NCBI RefSeq assembly: GCF_020520425.1
Contig: NC_079491.1
Coordinates: 8,171,143-8,235,142, forward strand
Direction of reading: 5' to 3'
DNA length: 64,000 bases
Source: Spinacia oleracea
Lineage: Eukaryota; Streptophyta; Magnoliopsida; Caryophyllales; Amaranthaceae
Shown here: positions 44,801 to 56,544 of the stretch, piece by piece
Layout of the letters: every line of letters begins with the position of its first letter
Position numbering within the stretch: the stretch's first letter is position 1
Program-made: the position numbers and the translations under genes
The notes under the pieces: generated by a model
The model's input: the letters and a program-made list of their open reading frames with translations, nothing else
What the model was told of the DNA's origin: nothing
Database searches by the model: none

Positions 44801-45754
44801 ATGACAACACTATGTCATGATTACCTATAAAAAGTATCTAAACAAACTCTGCCAAAAAAAAAATATATATCTAAACAAAATTTTATAAGAAAACACATAA
44901 AAATAAAAGTTTAACAATATCATGGTTAGACGGTACAACTGTTTTGGGATAAAATCTCCATGATCCAGAACTTTGTGATATAGATCAAGTGCTTATTAGA
45001 TTGCAAGCCTTTTTTAATTAGGGTATAAAAAAGGTTTTCTCTAACATTAGAGAGATGTAACATCTAAGAGTACGCAAGTGTTAATACGACTCAATCTATA
45101 TACAACCTTATGCATAATGAAGTTGGTAGTTAAGCTATGTATTAAAATAGTTACTCGAGCATGTAAGTTTGATGATGAAGTTGATAGTTAAGTTATGTAT
45201 TAAGATGGTTACTCGAGCATGTAAGTTGGGTGGTGAAGGGGGTACGGTGAGTCCTTTCACTCAGCGGGTGTATATACCTAGATGGATAGTGTGGTAAAAT
45301 AAAGTTGTAGAAAATATAATCTGTAAAATCAGGAAAAAAAATATCAAGGAAATTGGCTTAAATTTGATTTGTGTGTACAACGCGTGATGTGTTAATGATT
45401 ACATCGTCTTAGAAGCAAAATTCGCTCCGACTATAATGCAATCGGAAATAGTATTGCTCTCAAGATTTTGCATGACAACTCTCAGAAATGTGCACTCAAT
45501 TAAGGAGGACTATGTAACTCATAATTTGCTCATAATGGTAGAAATATAGAAGAATACTTTTATATGTTTCAAAAGAACATACAAGATTTGTCTTTAATGT
45601 CAAAAACAAATTGTAACCGAGAGAGGAAAACAAGAAGGCAGTTAAATGGAAAACGTAAATCTAGCGATCACACAACAGTTACAAAAGCCTTTAAAAGTTG
45701 TGGAGTGGGCTTCGTAACTAAATAGTCTCATAAGAAATGGGTTGTCAGCTACAA
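44801..45754. other. Left flank of the LTR retrotransposon
   Basis: No gene. A local duplication of about 62 bp contains gaagttg.tagttaagttatgtattaa, gttactcgagcatgtaagtt (45119-45176 and 45177-45230). Otherwise AT-rich intergenic DNA. Confidence 0.5.
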
Positions 45755-45759
45755 CTTGG

Positions 45760-47192
45760 TGTTAGGTTATGATACATATGATATTACATAAATCATGCGG
45801 AAACAACCATTAACCCAGGAATACATATTATTTACACATAATCATATAGCATAATTTAGATGCATACTCTTTGTTGCGTGCCCTCCCTAGCTGCGCCCGA
45901 ACCGAGCAAGAACAAGTCTTTAGGACTCCAAGTGTCGTCCCTCCGTAGATAGTCCACAGCACGTCCGGATCCGCCTTAAGATTGACCAACTAGAATCGCC
46001 CTTAAGGTACTAGAATTTTCGGCACTTTTGAGCAAGATGTGTGACTGAATTTTTCTCTCAAAAACTCACTTTGAATACTTGAAAACTCGTTGTAAATTGT
46101 GAACCCAGGCCACATATTTATAGGGGTATGGAAAGAGAATTGGAATCCTATTAGGATACGAATTAATTAAACTTAGAATCCTACAAGAACTCTAATTAAT
46201 TAATTTATCAAATAGAATTAGGAATTTAATCATTAACCGAACTCTGCACGTTTTAGGAATCGTGCATGAACACAAACACTTACGCACACACACACGGCAG
46301 CCACGATGGGCCGCCCATGCGCGTGCGTGCGAGCAGCAGCCCATGCAGCGAGGCCTACGCGAGCTACAAGCCCACGTAGCTCCTGCGCGCGCTGCGCGCG
46401 CTGTGCGCGCTGCCACGGCCTGCTGGGCCTGGCCTTGCGCTGGGCCTGGCGTGGCCTTGGCTGTTCGTGTGGCGCGCTTGGCTTGCTGGGCGATGGCCTG
46501 GCTTCGTGCTGGGCCCTTGTCCGGCAGGCCTCGTCCGATGCTTATTCGTACGATGCGCTTCCGACTAAATTTCCGATTCCGGAATTCATTTCCGATACGA
46601 ACAATATTTAACATTTCCGATTCCGGAATTAATTTCCGTTTCGAACAAATATTTAATATTTCCGTTTTCGGAATTATTTTCCGATTCCGATAATATTTCC
46701 GATTCTGACAATATTTCCGTTTCCTGCAATATTTCCGATTCTGTCAATATTTCCATTTCCGATAATATTTTCCGATACGTACCATGTTTCCGTTTCCGGC
46801 AACATCTACGACTTGGATAATATTTATATTTCCGATACGATCCATATTTCCGTTTCCGGCAATATCATCGTTTCCGGAGTATTCATTTCTTGCCTGTGAC
46901 GATCTCAGCTCCCACTGAAACCAAGATCCGTCGATTCCGAATATTCATAGATGGAGTATTTAATGCCATTAAATACTTGATCCGTTTACGTACTATTTGT
47001 GTGACCCTACGGGTTCAGTCAAGAGTAAGCTGTGGATTAATATCATTAATTCCACTTGAACTGAAGCGGCCTCTAGCTAGGCATTCAGCTCACTTGATCT
47101 CACTGAATTATTAACTTGTTAATTAATACTGAACCGCATTTATTAGACTTATCATAGAATGCATACTTGGACCAAGGGCATTATTTCCTTCA
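45760..47192 (-). repeat. 3' LTR (1433 bp)
   Basis: On the minus strand it opens TGAAGGAAATAATGCCC and closes AACCTAACA. The U3 part contains GC-rich DNA (46300-46550) and a CGGAAATATT minisatellite (46560-46880). A TATA box (ctataaata) lies at 46115-46123. Confidence 0.95.
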
Positions 47193-47203
47193 GTCTCCCA
47201 CTT
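47193..47203 (-). other. Polypurine tract
   Basis: On the minus strand AAGTGGGAGAC directly precedes the 3' LTR start TGAAGG. This is the expected plus-strand priming site and sets the element's orientation. Confidence 0.75.
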
Positions 47204-50200
47204 GTCCTTAGGGACAAGTGTGCATTTCCTAATTCCTTTGTCGCTCGATGCTTGCTCTTGAACATAAGGTAAGAGTTGTCATCCTTATTATGTCCAGAGG
47301 TGTTCCTCGGTTTCAGAGTTCAACTGATCAAATAAACAGATAATCATAGCCTATGATTCATCCGAGCACGGCCATGCATTTCACAGTTTCTAGCTCTCCG
47401 AGTGGCCTTGTACAACTTTTAAGCATCTCATCCCGATTTATGGGAGGACAATCCCATTCTTGCTATCTTGAGATTAGACTTCGTTTGATAGGTGATTACC
47501 TGAGCGTTGCCTTTATAGCCTCCTTTTACGGTGCGACGGTTGGTCAACGTCAAAGCAACCAGTTCTCAAACAAGTAATCTCAAATCACTCAGGTATTGAG
47601 GATTTAGTGTCTAATAATTTAATGAAATTTACTTATGACAGATTTTCATCTCTTACAGTAAAGTTTCATAGGTCTTGTCCGATACTAGTCTTCCCAAAGT
47701 AAGTATCTATGCAAATGATTATGACATTGCCATGTCCACATAGTTCAAGAAACAGAACTACTAGTCATCTTGCATTCTAATCGTCTAACGTTTTCTATGC
47801 GTCCAATTTTATAGAAAACTCCGACTAGGGACCATTTTCAACCTTTGACATTCAAGTTCACTTGATAGACATTTCTTAGTCACAGGACTGGTCCTGACAG
47901 TCTATCTTGAATATATCGTCAAATTGAAGGGACTCATCATTTAATACTAAACCAAGATTAAATGGAATATGAAAACACATTTCATATATGATAAATGTTC
48001 AACCCCAATGTTTTATAACCATGGGCCTCAAACCCATCTTCTAAAACAATTCATGGAATTCAAAGCTATGCTTGATTTCCAGTGCTACAACGTGAGTGTT
48101 GCTTCTCACTTGTTGCATAGGTTTAGTTATCATGCTTTGCCAATCTTAATATCCTTTCATCGAATGTTCTTCGAGATATGATGATAAGATCTTTTGAGTG
48201 TGTTTATTTTGTGATCTATTCCTTCTAGCTACAAGAGTAGTTCTACGCATCTTGCAATGAAGAACCATCAAGTCAGAAGACATATGATCTACCCAAGTTC
48301 AGTGAAGAAACTCTTTAACACAAACAAACAACCCTGTTTTATTGCTTCTTAGGCAATAAGTACTTTTACTTCAACTGTTTAGGTTGCTAGTGATGCTTTG
48401 TTTGGATTTACCTATCCAGGCAGTTCATAGATATGTGGAAGACTTTCCAGTTGTATCTTAGAACATAGAAATTAATATTTAATTTCCCACGCAACAACTC
48501 ATGGTCTCCAATCCATGTTGCCATTTCAAAACACGGTGCTCTATAGCTCGTCCTTATCAATGGTTATCTCCAAAGGGTCTTGCTTGATCCTTTGCCAGTG
48601 TTTATGCGTGTAGCATCAATATTTAGCATATCTTTATTTCCTTGAATCAAGAACTATTCCTATGTACCTTTTTCAAGTACCATAAGTATTCTTGATCTCA
48701 ATCTAGTTGATCTTTACTTAGATCAATAGAGATTGGTATATGTTCGTCATGGCTAAAGTCATACGATACGTTTTTGGCGATCCTCATATTATATCATACA
48801 TGATAAATTCTTTTGCAGAATAATTCCCAATTGAATTCTATTCATGTAACTTTAGCTTATCTAGTTTCAGTAGATACTAAATTCAGCTAAATTCTTTGAC
48901 ATATAATATAGGTTAAGAATCTTATTTAGATCCTTTGATGTTTAACTTAGTAAATGCTTATACATAGTTCAAACATCCTTTACTTAGATTTATTCACATG
49001 GGTCGAATATCTCCAATGGAGACTTTCGTGTTTGATTTAGTAAATGCCATTACTTAATCCAAAACAATATCATAAGATCTTTGTAAATAGATCTTAATAC
49101 CCAGTATGTACTAAGTTTCGCCATGGTCCATCATTGATGAATAATTTCAAATCTAAGTCATTAGCATTTGAATGTTATTTCACAAAGAGAGATATGTGTG
49201 TAATACACATAGGACCAATTAAGTTTTACGTACTCCCACTAAACTTCTTATACATCTATAAGAATCATGTACATTTTATGAAACTAAAATACTTATTAGC
49301 TTCACTAAAATACAGTTCCAACTCCCAATTGCTTGCTTAAATCTGTACTTAGATTTCGTAAGCTAGCTTTCTTTTCAAGCATTTATTTGGATCCACAAAT
49401 CCTATGACATTCCATGTACATAGTTTCTTCCATCATTTGATTGAGGAATACGTTTTGTCATCCAATTGTCATATGTACCAATATGCAATCATTGCTTGAA
49501 TTATAGACTTGAGCATTATGATTATGCATGAGGTTTCAACACAATCCATGCCATGAATTTGCTTGTAACCTTTAGCAACTAATCTAGCTTTGTGTGTGAA
49601 CACAATTCTTGTTTGATGGTTTTTATCCTTAAAACAAACTTGCAACCAATAGGTGTGAAACTATTCTTGCAAATCAACAAAATTTCAATTTTGTCATCAA
49701 AACATTGAGTATGTTTTATGGCCTCTAACCATTTAAAACATTTGAGTCTATATATGGCCTCTAACCATTTTAGGGAATCTGGGTTTCGTCATAGCTTTCT
49801 TACAAGTCACAAACTCATTAATCTACATGATAATAGTTTGACTGCAAGTTGTAGGTTTCTTCACTATTTAATAGAAGAATCTCATAGTTTCATTGACCTG
49901 ATCTCTATGTTTCTTCACTATCTAATAGAAGAATCTCATAGTTTCAGTGACTTGAATTCTACGCCTACTTGGGTATAGAACATCAAACAATAGAATATCA
50001 ATAGCCACTTGAAAGTCCTTTGAATATTCTGTTCTCCTTGAAGCACTTGTAAAGTCTTCTAAGAGATGTCTATTCTTTAAAGCCACTTCTAAAGTCCTTA
50101 AAGAATAAGTTCGGATTTTCTGAAGCACTTCGAAAAGCCTCCGGAATGTCCGTTTATGTTTGTTGTTCGCCTCGAAGACTTTCGAGGTCTATTTTCTCCC

Positions 50201-53200
50201 ACTTGTCATTTTGGAAACGAATCTCCAAAAGGACATTATTTCGAGCAAACAAACATTATGTTCTCAAAAATTCGTGGTAGAAACAATACCCTTGTGTCTC
50301 ATTTGAATAAATCACAATGAAACATATATCTAGACTTGGGCCTTAGTTTGTTGAACACTAAGCTCCCACTGAGTTTAGCAACTCTTTAGATATATATAAT
50401 TGAAAAGATATCCTGAAATTACTTTTCAATAGCTTTGACGAATTTGGTTTAGTTTGGTGGTAGTTGAGCATTTTGTTTTAGAAATTATAGGAAAAGTCTT
50501 TATGATTCATCATTGATCGAATCAAGTACTAATTGACTTCGATTATTCCAACTAAGATATGCCATATCTTATGGACCTAGATTTGTGAAATTACAACACA
50601 CAATCATTGATGATCATATTTGGTCTCAAGTAATCATCAACATGATCTAACCTAGATCTTTATGATTTCTTGCCAAGTGGATTTTATACTTCTGAATCTT
50701 TAAACTAGCCAAACAGATTCAACTTATATCACATTTGAGTAAATAAACCTATATTCACTCAAATCCATGTGAAATAATAAAGTCATAAAATCTTTCTTTA
50801 GCTTTGAACTCTATTGTCTAGGCGTTCTAACAATAGTTCATATCTTTTGTTACTTTCAACAAGTAAGACTAGTTGTCTTAAAATGATCTAGAAATCAATC
50901 AACTTTCAAAAGTCCATCAAAATAGAGCTTATGAATGTTAACTTGTTGATATGGTCTAAGCAACAATGCCAAAGATTAGTGGAACTCAAATCAAGGGGTT
51001 GATTTGAACCTAGTAAAGTTCTTTAAAGAGTTGTTTGTTTTAATCAAGCATATTGACTCAACCTGTAATTGACCATTTCATTCAAATAAACAAACAAACA
51101 TTGTTTTTGTTTTTCTTGAATGTGAGTCTTTCTGTGTTTGAAAACAGAAATTTAGGTATGTTGATTATGGAACAAAATAGCCATTTAGTTCCAGCCTTTA
51201 AAACAAACTAGATGACCCTACAACTAATGTAGCATTGCCATGCTTCATTTCCCACTTGTAGGCCATTAGTGTAGCCTAGCTTCCATTATTTGAGTTACTA
51301 CCGAAGTAAGAACCTCAAGCGGTATATGATACCAAGGAAGTTTGATTGCTAGGTCACGTCTCTTTAAACATAAACTTATAGGTAGAAACGGAATCGTAAA
51401 TTCCTTTCATTTGTTCCTCGTTTTCCTATTTCTTGTACCCTTTCTTATAGTCTTAAGAATTGAATTCTTTAGTGTTGACTTTTATAATTTGTTAGACATG
51501 TCCAATGTCACCAACAAGGTTCTTTTACCATTTTAATTTATGTTGAATATTTTGTTTCAACTAGATGATCTTACCAGAAGCTTCTAAAGTTCTCTAAGCA
51601 TCGATCTATTCGAATGTCTAGGGACTAGACTCATTCGAGAATTAAATGGACAAAGATATTAGGTTGTTAACCATTGGTAAAGCTGAGCGTATTAAACTCA
51701 ATGCTTCATGATTTCAAAACTACAGTGTATTTTGAATTCACAAGCACCAATTGGTTTGCCATTCGATTTTGATATTAGAAAACAACCATAAAAGTCGATA
51801 TAAGAAACGTACATTTTAAATTGCTCACTTTCTCTCTTTTCCGTGAATCGTTCTTGGATTCACTACCAATCGAGGAAATTTACTGTTACCTTTCTAAAAG
51901 GATTTATTGCAGTGCAAGATATTTAATTATAAACAATAATTAAAACATACATTGAAGCATGCAAAGTCTAAACATTTATCATGAATAATAACTTGAAATT
52001 AAAGCAACCATGCAATTCAAACAAGTTATTAGCATTTTATTCGATTTTATTGTTCCGGCAGGTGTGAATAAAATGATTCCAAGACCCTAAAACCATTGAA
52101 GAATTAAGCACAGTTTGTCGACTCAATTCTAAAACATTTTAGGTAAGCAAAAGCCTTTTGCTAATAGTCTAGAAACTACTCTTGGTTGATAGGTACGTCT
52201 AAGAACTTATTAGGTAAACCTATCGATTTTGCCACGACATAAAAGGACTCCTTACTTATATCGCTGAGTTTCACCAAAACTAACATGTACTCACAATTAT
52301 TTGTGTACCTTGCCCCTTTAGGACCAATAAGTAACACCTCGCTGAGCGAAAACTATTACTAGATTGATGTAAAGGATATCCAAGCAAGTGTATATTTTGG
52401 CATGGCACCTTTTAACTCAATTTTTAAGTTTGGAACTTAAGGCTCTTACTATGTTGGTTAGATTTTAAGTGAACTAAAATCCTTAATCATGCAACATAAT
52501 CAAGCTTTTAATCTCATGCATTTTAAGACATATTTAAAGCAATAAATAACTTAAAGCATGCATAAGATAAATGTGATCTAATATGACCCAACTTCATCTT
52601 GAAGCTTTAACTTCAAAGTCCGTCTTGAAAATCTCCGTGGGAGGCACCATTTTCTTCAAATAGGATAAGCTATAACTAATTACAACTATTTGATGGTACG
52701 CAGACCATATTTGAATTGAAAAATAACTTTGGTACTTTAGACCAATTACATTCAAATTAATGGTACGCAGACCATATTTTCTATCCTATTTGGGCCATAC
52801 TAGTCACTTCATAACCTGCAAAACAGTACATATACAATATATACCATTCACCCATTCATTATCATGAATGGCCCACTTGGCTGGTTAGTAAAACACATTA
52901 TGCATCACGTAAACATTTGCAGCAATTAATCAAGGGCACCAATAATCTATCAATTATTCAGTCCTTATTAATTCTAATCAAGTTGTTTTAACCTTAAGGA
53001 TTTGTAGACCTAATCAAGAGTTTATGACTAAAAGGGCTCCCACTTAAACCAATAAATTCATATGCTTTACTAATTTTAAACATAAAAATGTATTTCTAGT
53101 CTAACCGGAAACATACAAATTTAATTAAAATTTAAAGCTCATATAAATTTATAATTGAATCCAAAAAGTTTAATTTAATTTCAGTCGTATTTAAATTAAT

Positions 53201-53335
53201 TCATGATTTTAATTTTAGTAAAATAATTAGAATAAATAAAATTTATTATAATTACAATATTCAAAATTAAAATACAAGAAAATAATTTAAATTATTAATT
53301 TTAAAATTAATTAAAATTACGTAAACTGAAAAATT
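47204..53335 (-). other. Decayed interior of the LTR element
   Basis: AT-rich, with stops in all frames. Small internal duplications occur: ggcctctaaccattt twice near 49720-49770, and a 54-bp unit with tttcttcactat.taatagaa twice at 49855 and 49909. Paired tggtacgcagaccatatttt boxes lie near 52694 and 52762, and acttagtaaatgc phrases near 48945 and 49030. No intact protein. Confidence 0.7.
49317..49655 (-). pseudogene. Ruined Copia reverse transcriptase segment
   Basis: Minus-strand translation in shifting frames gives KFVLRIKTIKQELCSHTKLD, then VAKGYKQIHGMDCVET-like and MLKSIIQA-like pieces, then a YVHGM...DLWIQINA piece and a SKYRFKQAIGSW-like end. This order matches the Copia RT pattern (WVFKxK... 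RLVAKGYxQ... DYxET... YMxQPxGF... YGLKQASRxW). Stops and frameshifts are dense. The catalytic YVDD part was not found. Confidence 0.55.
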
Positions 53336-53379
53336 TCAAATTAAACATTCAAAACGATCTAATCGTATCGCAAACACCC

Positions 53380-53960
53380 TACGCATTGCACGCCCATGGG
53401 CCGCACGCACACAGCCATTGCTGGCCATGTGCGCGCAGCCCATGCGCTCGTCGCATAGCTGCTGCATCTCCCATCGCAAGCCATCGCACGCTGTGGTGCT
53501 CGCTGTGCGCGCGCCATCGCTCGCAGTGCGCGCTCGCCAGCGCTCGCTGCGCGCGCTCCATAGCTCGCTGTGCGCGTGAGACATTGCTCGATGTGCGCGC
53601 GAGCCATCGCTCGCTGTGCGCGCGACATCGCTCGCTGGGCGCGCGACATCGCTCGCTGTGCGCGCGAGCAACGCTGGGCGCAGCGCTCGTGGCACGCGAG
53701 CTTGCGCTCGCTGCGCGCGAGGCTGCGCGCTCTTGCGCGAGGCAGTGCGCGTTGTGGCGCAGCTCGCTTGCTGCCCACACGCGACTGCCTTGGCTTGTCT
53801 TTCGCCCATGCCCATTTGTTCATAGCTCGTGGCCCACGACACAAGGCAGGGCTGCTGCCTTGTGCTCGTGCACCATGCCTTGCTCATTGCATTGGTGCCG
53901 CACGGGCGACGAGCTCCCTTGCTCGTCGTCGCATGCCCGCACTATACAACACCCCTTAAG
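53380..53960 (-). repeat. GC-rich tandem repeat island in the element leader
   Basis: About 580 bp of GC-rich DNA lies in an AT-rich surrounding. In its core the 21-bp unit catcgctcgctgtgcgcgcg(a) repeats with variants at about 53580-53665. Related gctcgctg.gcgcgc phrases extend to both sides. It lies downstream of the PBS in the transcribed leader, before where gag should begin. Stop codons are absent in several frames simply because of base composition, so the apparent ORFs are not evidence of genes. Confidence 0.85.
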
Positions 53961-54717
53961 GGTAACACGAAGCGTCCATTGCTTTGTGCGTGCAAGTTAT
54001 ATGAACGAATCGCATAAAAATTTAAAATTTATATTTAAAATTAATGACAAATTAATAAATAATATTAATTTCATAATTTTAGGGCGAAAAATCGAAAATT
54101 TATTATTCAATTGATTTCCGATTGTTATGGATTCAAGTCTAGGTCATAAAAATTTAAAATTTATCATAAATTTACAATTTTTATGGTGGTTTTTAATCAT
54201 AGGTTTCTAATTAAATTATAATTAATTATGAAAATCAAATTAATTCTAAATTATTCTAATTTTCAACAAATTAATCATAATTACAAATTAGATTGCATAA
54301 TTAACAAGGCTAGGCATTCAAACTTGTTAAACATATACAGTAGGTCAATCAAAAATTCAAGATTTATTAACAAGAATCGCAAATATTTAATTTAACATCT
54401 TAAATTTACGAAATTTTGCATTCGAAAAACTAAAACCTTCGAAAAGTCATAGTTAGGCTTCGAATTTGAGAATTCTGGGTTCGGCAGAAAAATTCTAATT
54501 TTGTCAAAATTTTAGAATGCCTTTTACATGCGGAATTGACACAAAAATCACTCGATTTGGATGAGTAACGAAGAAACTGCCGAAAAACTGCGTACGTATA
54601 ATTAAATAAACGCAATTTGCAATTAATTAACAATTACGAAAATTAATCACCCCTTTTAATTCTTGCAAATTTGTAATATTTAACCATGTTCATGCAAATT
54701 AGATTATGAAAATAATA

Positions 54718-54734
54718 AGGGGCTCGTGATACCA
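54718..54734 (-). other. Primer-binding site of the Copia-like element
   Basis: On the minus strand TGGTATCACGAGCCCC begins one base after the 5' LTR. It matches the initiator-Met PBS TGGTATCAGAGC except for one extra C, and fixes the 5' LTR as 54736-56168. Confidence 0.8.
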
Positions 54735-54735
54735 C

Positions 54736-56168
54736 TGTTAGGTTATGATACATATGATATTACATAAATCATGCGGAAACAACCATTAACCCAGGAATAC
54801 ATATTATTTACACATAATCATATAGCATAATTTAGATGCATACTCTTTGTTGCGTGCCCTCCCTAGCTGCGCCCGAACCGAGCAAGAACAAGTCTTTAGG
54901 ACTCCAAGTGTCGTCCCTCCGTAGATAGTCCACAGCACGTCCGGATCCGCCTTAAGATTGACCAACTAGAATCGCCATTAAGGTACTAGAATTTTCGGCA
55001 CTTTTGAGCAAGATGTGTGACTGAATTTTTCTCTCAAAAACTCACTTTGAATACTTGAAAACTCGTTGTAAATTGTGAACCCAGGCCACATATTTATAGG
55101 GGTATGGAAAGAGAATTGGAATCCTATTAGGATACGAATTAATTAAACTTAGAATCCTACAAGAACTCTAATTAATTAATTTATCAAATAGAATTAGGAA
55201 TTTAATCATTAACCGAACTCTGCACGTTTTAGGAATCGTGCATGAACACAAACACTTACGCACACACACACGGCAGCCACGATGGGCCGCCCATGCGCGT
55301 GCGTGCGAGCAGCAGCCCATGCAGCGAGGCCTACGCGAGCTACAAGCCCACGTAGCTCCTGCGCGCGTTGTGCGCGCTGTGCGCGCTGCCACGGCCTGCT
55401 GGGCCTGGCCTTGCGCTGGGCCTGGCGTAGCCTTGGCTGTTCGTGTGGCGCGCTTGGCTTGCTGGGCGATGGCCTGGCTTCGTGCTGGGCCCTCGTCCGG
55501 CAGGCCTCGTCCGATGCTTATTCGTACGATGCGCTTCCGACTAAATTTCCGATTCCGGAATTCATTTCCGATACGAACAATATTTAACATTTTCGATTCC
55601 GGAATTAATTTCCGTTTCGAACAAATATCTAAAATTTCCGTTTCCGGAATTATTTTCCGATTCCGATAATATTTCCGATTCTGACAATATTTCCGTTTCC
55701 GGCAATATTTCCGATTCTGGCAATATTTCCATTTCCGATAATATTTTCCGATACGTACCATGTTTCCGTTTCCGGCAACATCTACGACTTGGATAATATT
55801 TATATTTCCGATACGATCCATATTTCCGTTTCCGGCAATATCATCGTTTCCGGAGTATTCATTTCTTGCCTGTGACGATCTCAGCTCCCACTGAAACCAA
55901 GATCCGTCGATTCCGAATATTCATAGATGGAGTATTTAATGCCATTAAATACTTGATCCGTTTACGTACTATTTGTGTGACCCTACGGGTTCAGTCAAGA
56001 GTAAGCTGTGGATTAATATCATTAATTCCACTTGAACTGAAGCGGCCTCTAGCTAGGCATTCAGCTCACTTGATCTCACTGAATTATTAACTTGTTAATT
56101 AATACTGAACCGCATTTATTAGACTTATCATAGAATGCATACTTGGACCAAAGGCATTATTTCCTTCA
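54736..56168 (-). repeat. 5' LTR (1433 bp)
   Basis: Near-identical to 45760-47192. Differences seen by eye include gaatcgccc/gaatcgcca, gcgctgcgcgc/gcgttgtgcgc, ggcgtgg/ggcgtag and accaaggg/accaaagg. A TATA box (ctataaata on minus) lies at 55091-55099, followed by R/U5 toward 54736. Transcription would enter the interior leftward. Confidence 0.95.
55540..55860 (-). repeat. U3 minisatellite of CGGAAATATT-type units
   Basis: On the minus strand CGGAAATATT, CGGAATCGGAAA and GCCGGAAACGGAAATATT recur about 14 times, spaced 18-30 bp, upstream of the TATA box. The same tract lies in the other LTR (46560-46880). Repeated short motifs in U3 often act as enhancers; that function is inferred. Confidence 0.75.
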
Positions 56169-56290
56169 CTTGGCCCATAAAAGTAGGCCCCACCACACCA
56201 AGCACGTGTCACGGACTCGAACCGGCAGGACAACTGAAGTGCGTAAGAGGATGCCTCCTTCTAGCTCACACCATTTGGGGTAGCACTTAA
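56169..56290 (-). mobile_element. Possible old SINE split by the LTR element
   Basis: On the minus strand TGGTGTGAGCTAGAAGG (A-box-like) and GCCGGTTCGAGTCC (B-box-like, near-consensus) are followed by cgtgacacgtgcttggtgtg and ...atgggccaag. The LTR element then interrupts it, and ttgtagctgacaaccc continues at 45754 downward. No poly(A) or duplication could be traced. Confidence 0.4.
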
Positions 56291-56544
56291 AAGAATACAA
56301 ACCATCCCTACTATTTATACAATACAAACTTATTTTCCCTTCCAATATGGGGCAAATACTTTTCTCATAAATAGTAAGATCTTTTCTCCCCCATTTACAC
56401 TTATATCCAACAAAATTTTTAGAATTTGCTTCCGTCGTGGATGACGAGTGGGGATTAGCATAATACATCTACAATTAGTGAAAACAACAATAACAACAAC
56501 GACGTACAACAATTAAGAACAATGATAAGGGATTTTTTTTATTT

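Larger units (their letters stand above)
45760..56168 (-). mobile_element. Complete but non-coding Copia-like LTR retrotransposon (10,409 bp)
   Basis: Two LTRs of identical length (1433 bp) bound the element. They have TG...CA ends and a perfect 5-bp duplication, cttgg (45755-45759 and 56169-56173). The PBS (54718-54734) and PPT (47193-47203) show it is transcribed leftward. By eye the LTRs differ at about 12 positions with no indels (about 0.8 percent), so insertion is recent. The 7.5-kb interior has no ORF of gag or pol length. Around 49317-49655 on the minus strand a shattered Copia reverse transcriptase can be followed through stops and shifts. It must therefore have moved with proteins supplied in trans, as LARD-type elements do. 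Confidence 0.93.

Noticed and set aside
53336..54114. Cluster of long overlapping ORFs on both strands (up to 242 codons)
   Set aside because: All frames are open at once because the DNA is a GC-rich tandem repeat lacking AT-rich stop codons. Translations are Arg/Ala repeats without domains, and the region lies in a retrotransposon leader.
55168..55821. 217-codon minus ORF, and its counterpart at 46192-46614
   Set aside because: It lies wholly within the LTR U3. The protein is an Ile/Gly/Asn/Arg/Lys repeat read from the CGGAAATATT minisatellite, followed by the GC-rich block.
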